A stretch of 64,000 nucleotides of DNA from Stereum hirsutum FP-91666 SS1. Its lineage: Eukaryota > Basidiomycota > Agaricomycetes > Russulales > Stereaceae. The translations under genes and the position numbers were made by a program. The stretch covers positions 1,023,575-1,087,574 of the forward strand of contig NW_006763148.1 in the NCBI RefSeq assembly GCF_000264905.1, written 5' to 3'. Below are positions 1-11,477 of the stretch, piece after piece. Each line of letters starts with the position of its first letter. Within the stretch, counting starts at the first letter, position 1. Below the pieces are notes generated by a model that saw only the letters and a program-made list of their open reading frames with translations, ran no database searches and had not been told where the DNA came from.

Positions 1-904
1 TTTTTCTCTTTCTTCCCGCTACGTTTTAAGAGCCGAAGGAAGGCTGGTTGATTGTCGCGGTTTCCTGGGTTGGTGTTTTGTGATTGTGTGTTTGTTCTGT
101 GATTCGCTTGTCTATTTTCTCTTGGTTGGACTGTTCTTACTAGCTGGTCACTACACCGAAATGTATCATGAGCCTTTGCGTATCCCGTATCCGTGTCTGT
201 TTAACCGCTCACTCAAAATCTTACTGGTTTGTTTACGAGAAGTATCTTTTTCTTATGTACAATGATATGAATCCGAATCTCTTTTCGTTCCATGCGCGAA
301 CCTCGACCACGAAACGCAAGACAAGCACATGAATCGTCAGCGGTCAAAGCACCTCCGTTCAACGATCATCTTCGTACCGCGTGGGTGGACATCGAAAAGT
401 ATTGAAGCGCGAAAGATTACATTATTTGGCACTCAGCGAGACTCTTCGTCTACTCAGCGAACGCGAACGGAAGCAAAACTGAGACAAGAGCTAGTTCGCA
501 AAATTGAAATTCGCGTTCCAGCCAGTCCAGAGCAGTCCGCCGGCAAAGACACAATCGAGATCTCGCTCGCAATCCAGACTTCTGCTGAGCCCGGGGAGGA
601 CCGACGTCGACGGCGACCGCGCGCATTGCACTCCACAGCACGGTGCCTCGAGCTCCCTCTCCCTGTTTACTCGTACTCGCCATTTGCTCTTGTCGCTTTC
701 GTTGCCTGTCTTGGATAGTCGCTTCGGCTTACCTTGGTAATTCGTCTGCTATTGTTGCGTTTAACCTTAGCCCCGCTCGCCGGTTCGCGAAGATAACGGC
801 CAACGACGTCACCGAAGGAGTGCTAGTGATAGTTGAAGAGCAACAGCCAACGAACATCAAAGGAGGAGAACGAGACTCAAGAGGACCGCTGCCCAACGTC
901 GATT
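1..904. other. Intergenic / upstream region
   Basis: No coding feature could be supported here. Several overlapping open frames exist on both strands, but none has recognisable domains or a convincing exon structure. The right-hand part is presumably the promoter and 5' leader of the gene starting at 905. I see no clear TATA box. Confidence 0.4.
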
Positions 905-1214
905 ATGGGGGTTCTGACGGTGCCCTCCACGCTCTGGCGGTGGTACATCCAGTACCTGTGGAAGTACGAGCGCGACTCATGGGTCGCGAGCACCGCGTCT
1001 ACGTTCCGTATTCTCGCGCTGCTCATGGTGTTTCCTTTTATTGTTTTGACACTCCTGGTGCGTTTTTTTCTTTTTCTTTTTTCCTTTCTGTTGTTCCCGT
1101 CCTCCTTCCATTCCGTTCAGACTGCTTCCATGGACTAGTTTAGGAATGAAGGCGCTGACTGATGCCTTTTGTGCGGCTTGTGTGATTGATGAATGGTGCA
1201 TGTTGTTGTTGACG

Positions 1215-1252
<38 letters not shown>

Positions 1253-2167
1253 GGACGTGCGGAATTGGAACGAAATGGGACGTCATGAATGCTTGGATGG
1301 TAACATGACACGGTGGGTGGTCTTGGGTGGTTCGGACGTATGGACGTATGTCACCAACAGGACGTAGCCTCCTACGTGATCGCACGTACGCTCGGAGACC
1401 CAACAGCGTCCACTTCAGGCGACAAAGCAGCAGCGGACGCCGCGCGCAATATCGCCGCTCTACCCTTCTCCGAAACCAACGCCCTTCCCTCGCCTTCAAT
1501 ACCCCCATCATCGTCTTCCTCCTCGCTTACTCCAGGCACCTCAGGACTCCCGCCAGGATCCCTATCCTCTCCTTCATCATTATCACCATCCTCATCCTCA
1601 TATCCACCTCCATCGGATTCGCTCTACCCCCAACATTCTCAATCACATCCTCCTCCTCCCATCCGCACAACCTCCGTCGATAGTTCTATCCCTGCCTCCG
1701 GAGACAGCCCCGCGCAAAACCAACCTCAAATCGTGATCCAGAGCCCATCTTCACCTCCCCTTTCAAGACATCTACACCAAAGGCTGAGCGGCGACGGAAT
1801 CGGACTCGAAGGCAGAGGAATTTCCAGATTGGGAGAAGCGATGGATCCGTATGACGAGGTGACGCAGGCGAGGTTGGCGGGCGTGGATTTGTTCTCGCCT
1901 GCGGCTAGTCAGCCAAGTTCGCCGACGTTGAGTAGGAAGGGGCTATCCAAAGAGATGGATGGTGAGGGCCCGCTGAGGGAGGATGACGAAGAGAAGGATG
2001 AGAGAGGACAAGGACAGGGGGGACAGGAATCGAGTGGCGACGAGTCGTTTGCGATGCTGGAGAAGGATGAGGGGTTCGAGGATACGGGGATGGCGGGAAT
2101 TGGACGATTGAGGCAAAGAGTACGACCAGAACAAAGTGGTGCAAGTGGTGCTGCGGACGATTCGTGA
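905..2167 (+). CDS. Membrane-anchored protein of unknown function with Ser/Pro-rich tail
   Basis: I do not recognise this family. The model has two exons. Exon 1 is 905-1057 (51 codons from the ATG), the intron is 1058-1360 (GTGCGT to AACAG), and exon 2 runs to the TGA at 2165-2167, giving about 319 residues. Exon 1 starts with a Trp/Tyr-rich stretch and then a hydrophobic segment (about residues 33-51, ending IVLTLL) that continues into DVASYVIARTLG, so one membrane anchor near the N-terminus is likely. The rest is low-complexity: Ser/Pro-rich around residues 85-180, then acidic and Glu/Asp-rich toward the C-terminus. The 303-nt intron is long for this locus and holds a TTG microsatellite. 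The join keeps frame exactly (153 nt in exon 1), which supports the model. The gene converges on ESA1. Function is unknown. Confidence 0.65.
1201..1253. repeat. (TTG)n trinucleotide microsatellite in an intron
   Basis: A run of TTG/GTT units interrupted once by GAC near 1211-1213. The uninterrupted part is 1214-1253, about 13 units. It lies wholly inside the 1058-1360 intron and so does not affect the protein. Confidence 0.95.
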
Positions 2168-2699
2168 CCGCGTTTCGGCGATGTTGAACACTGAAGTTCG
2201 CCGTTCTATATAAGTTAGTGACCGTAGAGTCAGGAACACGTTATGCGGTTTCGTACGCATCTCATCATTTTTATGTATGCTTTTTGCTGGTGCGGCCCCT
2301 CTTATACCAAGAACTGAACCTTTTATCGGAGCTATGGTGTTCAACGGGTTCACCACATTGTTGTATTACCTTCATCTTTTACTTTCTTTAGCTTACTCTT
2401 TGCTTGTGCTCGTTCTAGTCGCGCTACAGTACAATGCGAAACGCCCTCTTACTTACACAGAACCTTGCACATTCATAAATAGTACCTGCGTCGTACAGTC
2501 TCTACGTTGGCAGTCAAAGGGGAATGATAAATACGGCCGACCGAGCTCTGTTACTTACGGCCGGGCAAATCGTACATAAACATACAAATGATACACAAGA
2601 GGTATTGTCCACACAGGATCTGAGACAAGAAAAGAAAATCCACACACGACAAAGAAAGGGAGAAGCCTGAAGAAGCTCAGCATCGAAACGCTCCAGCGT
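2168..2699. other. Convergent 3' spacer
   Basis: This spacer lies between the stop codons of two convergent genes, the unknown membrane protein and ESA1. It presumably contains both 3' untranslated regions. No gene, RNA or repeat was recognised. Confidence 0.5.
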
Positions 2700-4993
<2,294 letters not shown>

Positions 4994-5248
4994 GATGTTG
5001 AGATCGCTCGAGTTTGAAGGAGAAAAATCGGTGGAGGAAGTGAGGAAAAATAAGACAAAAGAGGAGGCTGTACAAAGACGACACGCGGTCAGTTCGCTCC
5101 CTTTGTCTCTCTGAGGGGTCGTTCCGAGACAAACCTAGTCAGGAGGAGTTCAAACTCACTGGATACTGGACTTAAGACAAGATGAACGACGGGCTGCTCG
5201 ACCTTCACCTCCCTTCGCTGGCGGTGCTGGCAAATTGACTCGCTGAGC

Positions 5249-5297
5249 GTGACAGTGGATGTCACCAGCAGGTGACACGTCGTGTCACATCAGGTCA
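5249..5297. promoter_or_regulatory. Cluster of GTGAC/GTCAC inverted repeats upstream of ESA1
   Basis: Two inverted repeats lie next to each other. The first is GTGAC-7 nt-GTCAC at 5249-5265. The second is GTGACAC-3 nt-GTGTCAC at 5272-5288. One more GGTCAC half-site follows near 5292. They lie about 255-305 bp upstream of the ESA1 start codon and downstream of the phosphatase stop. The spacing and symmetry suggest binding sites for a dimeric or TALE-type factor. This is inferred from sequence only. Confidence 0.45.
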
Positions 5298-5398
5298 CGC
5301 CGACCAACAAAAACGCACAAAAAAACACAACAGTACACAAATTTCTACTTCTAATATTCCTCACGTCCCATGGCTCCTGTCAGTCGGCGCGAGACGGC

Positions 5399-6587
5399 CT
5401 ACTTGACTTCGACGGTGGGCTCGAGCTTCTGGAAGTGTTCCTCCACCTCCCAAGCGCCAGCCCAGTAGCGAATCTGGCATTTCAGACCTTCTTTCTCGCC
5501 CTCTGCAGCAATGCGTTTCTGCAGCCCGCGATATTGACGACAGAAGATCATGTCTTGGCTGACGAACACAAGCTCGTAAGCTTTGAACCAGATAAACAGG
5601 AGGGCGACTGACCTTCGAAGACGGAGGATGGGGCAAAAGTCATTGGAACCATCACCGACGTAGATGACGCGGTCAAAAGCAGGCTGGTGGCGCTCCAGGA
5701 AAGCCTCAAGTTCTTCGCCTGCAGACGGATAAAATGTCATTTGTTCAGTATTTCATACGCTAGAATGATAGAGCCATGATGATCCTACCTTTGCACATGT
5801 TCGGTTGGCAACCTACTTTGCACGAGTGCTGAGGACCTGAGGGGTCAACTCGACGACGAACCTTCAAGAGCCCAGAGGGATCCCACTCTGCGGGATTGGT
5901 GACGATCTCTGTGAATAGGTCCTGCAGGCCTTTGGCCTGGCGGACTCCACAGTTGAATATCGGCTCTGATAAGAAAAGGTGACGAGAAGCGCATACCTGC
6001 AGTATAGTAGATATGAAAACGGAGTTGGCATTGGATAGGCAAAAGAAAGTCGTCGAGGGCTTCGACGCGGCTTTTACGGCTTTCACACCGCGGGCCATGG
6101 CTGGGTGCTTGAATTACAGGTTCAACATTAGATTTACGACTAAAGTTGAGGACGAAGAAGGCAAGGTACGCACGAATGGCATAACTCGGAGAGCACCTTC
6201 GATATCCTCTCTCGTTCCACCTCTCGCGTGCAGCTCACGCAAAGATTGAGCCCTTCATCAATAGAACGTAGATGAGCATCGTGTACCGGTCGTCGAAATC
6301 TCAATGCTGTGACTCACACAAGGTCGGTCCACTGAATCTCGTCCTTCAAAGTTTTCATCTTGCGACGAATATCGGGAGCAAGAACCTCGAATATCCTAGT
6401 CATGTCAGCCTTGACCATCACAAGTTGTTACAACAAGGTTAGAAGCGATGTACCATCTGTCGGTATCTTGATCAGCGAGGGACCTGTATGCCGAGGAGGT
6501 TGATGGTCTGCGCGGTGAACATGAGGGGAACTGTTACCAGTCGAAGTCGAATACAACGAGCTGCCTCTCAACGTCTTTGACAGTCAT
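5399..6587 (-). CDS. HAD-superfamily phosphatase, PHOSPHO1-like (putative phosphatase family)
   Basis: A magnesium-dependent small-molecule phosphatase of the PHOSPHO1/pyridoxal-phosphate-phosphatase-related group. The physiological substrate cannot be read from sequence. The ATG at 6585-6587 is followed by HAD motif I, FDFDWSLADQDTD, with nucleophile and general-acid aspartates in a DxD arrangement. The motif is split by a short intron after FD and the first bases of the W codon. The middle carries a Cys-rich stretch (SCKVGCQPNMCKG). Motif III is VIYVGDGSNDFCP, with the paired acidic residues that hold the metal. The C-terminal segment WAGAWEVEEHFQKL leads to a TAG at 5399-5401. At least five exons are needed. 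It lies in tandem with ESA1, with 405 bp between its stop and the ESA1 start. Confidence 0.85.
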
Positions 6588-7418
6588 CTGTGTGAAGTGA
6601 AGATGCTAGCTGGTGGTACTCCGACGGTATGCCAAAGGTAGCGATGGGTGTGCGAAGGTAAGGAGGCGAGCTGCGACGATTCCGCAAATATAGACGCAGG
6701 GAGAATCTTCATCTAATCTAATCTCGTGAGATGTGGCACAGTTTCGAAGTGGCCACCATAAGTTATAACGGTCGAGGAGATTTCACTCGACGATGTACTT
6801 ATGGTTGACATCTTAAATTATCGGGGCCATATGCTTTACCATATCTTAATCAGTACAAAAGCAAGCCGTCCCAACCGCGCAATGTTGCTGGAGGAGTGAA
6901 ATTAATACCGTAACAGTCCCTCTGTCACGGTAGTACTGTACAGTAACACCTACACAAGATGGATAATATGCATATACTCTGCATTTGTTTTTGTGCTCTT
7001 CGCAGATAGGTAGTACAACAAAATAAATCTCACAGACAGATCAAGGAATGAGGTTGAGAAATCTCCAGGAAAACCCAAAATCGGTGGAGCAGAAGGGAGA
7101 TCTGTCGGGGAGCTGTAACACATAGTGTATTTTTGACCGCCAGAGGTCATTCAATTCTAGATGCCGGCAAAAGGAGGGGTGGAATGAGTGGGGAAGGTGC
7201 TTAAGGCAATGTCCACAAGAAGCACGTACAAGGATAACGGCAGACGTCCTTGTTAAACGACCTGCTGGCATATCGGCTAATGGGACTTTATGATGTGGTC
7301 ACAGCATTCATGTCTATCCAGACAGAGTTCCCGCACAACAGAGCGTCCGCAAACGACGAGGCTCACAGAAGCGAGGCCACTTTTATTGTTGGATATTTCT
7401 AGGGAATGGTCACATTAA

Positions 7419-7610
7419 TGGATGACTTCCCGTAGACAAAAAGATATGTTTATTCGACGCGAGCACCGCTCGACATCGCTCGGAGATGAAGACGGCAGCC
7501 AACTGCAGCCAACCATTGAGCTGCGATCTTCATTTCGGAGCGTTGCCGAGCAGCGATCGCGTTGAATCAATCCCGAATAAACATATCTTTTCCCTACGGG
7601 AAGTCATCCA
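7419..7610. mobile_element. 192-bp foldback/MITE-like element with near full-length inverted arms
   Basis: The ends are an inverted repeat of about 37 bp. The left arm begins TGGATGACTTCCCGTAG and the right arm, reverse-complemented, begins identically; the two differ at a couple of bases around an A/G run, then both continue into AAGATATGTTTATTCG. Complementarity carries on inward with more mismatches (left CGCTCGGAGATGAAGACGG, right-arm complement CGCTCCGAAATGAAGATCG), leaving only a short central loop near 7505-7525. There is no coding capacity. I could not define a clear target-site duplication; the flanks read ATTAA on the left and ATGATT on the right. The size and structure fit a non-autonomous foldback element or MITE. 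Confidence 0.7.
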
Positions 7611-8595
7611 ATGATTGAGGCGACGCACCTTGGCACTTGTCACCGGATCCACCGACCACTTGATCGAAATCAAAAAAAAACGAAAAGCCTGATTGGCGTA
7701 TGACAGCCTCTTCGACTCGAAACGTAGTGGACGTACCAGAGACTGTCTAAATAGTACAAACGCGCGAGTCGTCCAAACTGCACCGGGACAGGCTGAATTT
7801 CGCTAGTGCAGTATACACATTCTTACATCACCGTTGTGAGTTCCGCTTTGGGTGCTGTGTTGTAGGATTAAACAGAAGAAGTGCACAGGACACCAAATGA
7901 GCTTCGTATTCGGAATGCATTGAAGCCCTGATGAGAGCAAGGCATGTGGCCCTATACTGACCCTTGATAAGAACATTGATAGCTCACGAAGTACCTGCAG
8001 GTAGTTGCGCAAACATCGGAGAAGACATAAGTAAGCTAGACAGAGCAGGTCGCTTTATATAAGGGAAGCGCACAGAAAATAGACATTGTGAATCATCAGT
8101 GCATAGGTCCGGGTGGAAACATGCTAGCATACGTACCGTGGAGATGATTGAACTGTCAAGCTGTATACGAGCATTATCCCAAGCCAGAAGAGGCCTTACG
8201 AGAAGTTCATGGATCGTAGCTAAAAGAGGGAGCTTGAGTATTCGATGTCCAACGTCCTGAAGCTACGTAGTTTTGCTACTTATAGAGGTCTTCATCATAT
8301 AGCTGCAAGATCTAATCTAGCTGAAGTCGGGAGTGCTACTTAGTGAAGTATGCTGCCTAGTCGGCAAGAAGAGATATCGAACACGCGTTAGAGCCCATAG
8401 CACATATACCGGCGTCGACACAGAATGCTCAAGAATAAACAGCGAGAAATAAACGATCACGCTGCAGGATGAGTACTGTGGGAAGAAATCGGCTTTACGG
8501 ATTAAGCGGGTCCGGTTCCGGTTCGCCACACAAACCTCCTTTGTTCAACTCCACTCACACTCACCTTGACTCTGCTGCGAAAACGCAAAGCCTAC

Positions 8596-8607
8596 TATAT
8601 ATAAAAA
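8596..8607 (+). promoter_or_regulatory. TATA box of the GRF zinc-finger gene
   Basis: TATATATAAAAA lies 44-55 bp upstream of the ATG at 8651. This is a plausible TATA element; its function is inferred from position and sequence. Confidence 0.5.
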
Positions 8608-8650
8608 CTTGCTCTTGCAGCAGCGCCATTATACACCACCCTCTCTTAGC

Positions 8651-10772
8651 ATGGCTTCGAACTCGGCAGTGAACATCAACATCCGGACTGTCACTCAGGA
8701 GGGTATCGTGCATTGTAATCATGGCGTGCCTGCTGCTCGACGCACGGCTACGACTGCTCAGAACTCTGGGAGGTAAACGCATGCATTACTACGTGGTTGA
8801 TGCGACCTTTAACGCATGATTTGCTGCGCAGAGTGTTCTGGTGCTGTATGCGCCACAGTGACGATGAGGACCGGTGCCGTTTCTTCAGTGCGTATATTGT
8901 TCTCATCACTTTCTCCCAGTACAGACCCATGATATCAATGATATCACGTATTTTTCCCATTTTATATCTTCTTGTAATGTAACTGACTCGATATATAAAC
9001 TTCGCAACTCTTAGAATGGGACGACCAACTCCCACCTCATCAGAACGGCGCTGCCTCATCTACAAACAACCATGGACCCGCACCACTCCCTTCACAACAA
9101 ACTCGACACTCTACAACTCAAGCTGCGCCACATGTTTTCTCGCAACAAATCGCAACTCCCCAACAATCCCCTCGTTCATCCAGCAAACGCCACTACCCAC
9201 CCTCCCCCACACCCTCTCCCTCGCACTCCGCTCGTCAAGCTCCCTCATCTCCTATGCCTCCTCCATCTCCACAGAAGACCCCACATCGCAAGCCAACGAG
9301 CCGTCAGAGCCTTACACCCGCGCAACGCGAAACTATGCTAGCCGCCATCAATGCTGCGCGTGCGCCTCCTGGCGATGTATCCGACGTCGCTCCTGCTGCC
9401 TCTGCTGCCAGTAGCACTACAACACAATCGAAGGTTAATGGGTCAGGATTTCCGACCAAGAATTCCACTCCATCCCGACCTCAGAACACCGCTACCAATA
9501 ACAATCGTATCCCAGCACCCGACTTCTCACCCGCTACGAAGTCTCCTGCTGGTATACGTACTCCCGCGCCACCAGCATTCAGGCTCAAGCAGCTCGCTAC
9601 CGGGACTACTCCTACCGTTCGTACCACCGTCGCGCCGAATCCGGCATCAGCAGCACGTAGGAAAGCCATCGAAGACGCGATGCGAAATGGCCCACCGTCC
9701 TCAAATGTCAGTCCCAGCGCTGCGACTGGGAGTACCAGTCGTATTAGCACATCTCCGTCGAAAGTAGATGGTGGGGTGCAGACGGAGAGGGATCCGATGT
9801 ATTACGATGATGACGATGAGGAAATGAGACCTATGCCCGGACGGTTGGACTTTGATCCCCAGCCCAGAGGTGCTGCTGATCCTTCGAACGGTAGAGGTGG
9901 AGGAACGGGTGTTGGCGAAGAGGTAGAGATGACCGAAGAAGATCGGTTCTTCTCTTCGCCGACCGTCACGCAGGGTCAGGTGATGACGCCCCCAAGCAGT
10001 ACGCTGAAGCCACGACTTGGACGGGAGATGGTTGATGAGGACCAGGACGAAGAAGAGGAAGAGGAAGGTGGCGATGACGTGAAGATGGAGGTAGGCACCG
10101 GGATGGAGATGGACGAAGACGAGGATGAGGACCAGAAGCCGATGATGGGCATGGACGCGAATATGCACAATGGGAAAGGTAAGGAGCGGGAGAGACAGAG
10201 ACAGAGTGAGAGTATGGTGCGCGAAGCTCTTGAAGGCTTTAACTGGGATGAGTTCGAGGCTTCGGTGAGTTCCTTTCACTTCTAATCCGCTTTCGTGACA
10301 CTATACAATGAAGGATCCTAACGTTCGTCTTCCGCCGACAGACTTCCAGTGTAAACTCTTACCGCCCCCAAACATCCCCCAGAGCTACCTCCGCCTCCGC
10401 GCCATCCTTTCCGTCCCAGCAATCTCAGTTCTCCCACCAATCCTACTCACGCCGTACCTCTCGCAACACTCCCATGAACCCGAACAGCGTCGAAGTGAAG
10501 AACATGATCGACGCACTCGAAGCCATTCCACAAGCTATGCAGAACCTCGAGCGTCAAAAAGCAGAACTGGAAAAAACAGGAGAGGCGCAACAGAGGCGGA
10601 TTGAGTATCTGGAGGCTGAGGTCGATAGGTTAGTCCACTGAACATACGGTTGATTTTCTGGGATAAAGTGCACCGTTGTCTGACAGTGACCTTCCTCTGC
10701 CCGTTCAGTTTGAAGCGGGCGAAAGAGAATATCGAGGACGCGTTCAGAAAATATATGTTGCTACACGGGTAG
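8651..10772 (+). CDS. GRF-type zinc-finger protein with disordered acidic tail and C-terminal coiled coil
   Basis: The N-terminus carries a GRF zinc finger, a fold found in DNA-repair and topoisomerase-associated proteins that binds single-stranded nucleic acid. Here it reads HCNHGVPAARRTATT...NSGRVFWCCMRH...RCRFFKWDD, giving the Cys-His-Cys-Cys ligand set. The finger is spread over three exons (8651-about 8770, about 8831-8888, and from about 9015). A long Ser/Pro/Thr-rich disordered region follows, with an acidic stretch (runs of Asp/Glu near 9800-10130). After an intron starting GTGAGT near 10266 comes a predicted coiled coil (MIDALEAIPQAMQNLERQKAELEKT, roughly). A final intron joins EVD to SLKRAKENIEDAFRKYML, ending at TAG 10770-10772. 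Total is roughly 540 residues. The overall architecture is not one I recognise. A nuclear role is likely. Confidence 0.75.
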
Positions 10773-11477
10773 TACGTGTTCGGGGGACGCTGATAGTGAC
10801 GGCAGTGTCTGTCAGAGGCGCTGCGTTCAAGCCTACAGTTTCTTTTGTTTTCTTCTCTCTCATCTTTTTTTTTTCGCATGATCCGGACTGTCAGGATTTC
10901 TGGTATCGTTGTTTGGATCTGTAATTTTCTCTTTTTCTGAAAATCCGGCTCAGGTATATGCTCATTACTTGCTCTCATCTTCTCCCCTCGCATGTATTAT
11001 TAACTCCAATATGCTTTCCCTCATCTTCCTTTGCTGTTGGTCTGAATCCGCTCTGCTCTGTTGTTACATACGCTCTAACTTGAGTTTGAATCCGAGCCGG
11101 CTGCTCAAACTTACGTTCTGCTACGATTTACTGAGTTCTGACACTACGCATAGACAATTGTATGCCGCTCACGATATTCGCCCATTCCTGGTATTCATCC
11201 GTTACTGCCGTGTGAGGTTCACGATTTTTTTATGACCTAGTTGCTCTCGTGGTTGGCCAGGTGCAAGGGCTCATCTTTTTCTGTATTGCCTGACGCCTAG
11301 ATGCTATGCGACTCGGAGCGCTCTCATTGTCCAAGCGTCCTGAATAAGTAACTCACACCCATATATGCTCTTTGACGCCTTACACACGTTTACACCCTTC
11401 CTAGGATCCTGACTGGCGACAGCTCGTCTCTCCTCGTCCTCCGACATCCCCCAACTTCGCACTCAGTCTACCGACCA
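10773..11477. other. Intergenic region upstream of NLR copy A
   Basis: AT-rich and pyrimidine-rich sequence between the GRF gene and NLR copy A. It presumably holds the terminator of the former and the promoter of the latter. No gene or repeat was recognised. It does not visibly match the upstream flank of NLR copy B. Confidence 0.5.

Larger units (their letters stand above)
6588..8650. other. Long intergenic region
   Basis: About 2 kb without a supportable gene. Short open frames on both strands (near 6950-7270, 7803-8012 and 8317-8529) lack domains and are broken by stops. The region contains the foldback element at 7419-7610 and, at its right end, the TATA element of the GRF protein gene. 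Confidence 0.5.

Noticed and set aside
329..1143. Overlapping open frames upstream of the first gene
   Set aside because: Arg/Ser-rich chance frames without domains. The only frame with a coherent continuation is the one starting at 905.
9701..10279. 192-codon minus-strand open frame antisense to the GRF protein
   Set aside because: Low-complexity His/Leu/Arg sequence produced by the acidic repeats on the sense strand; no domain.
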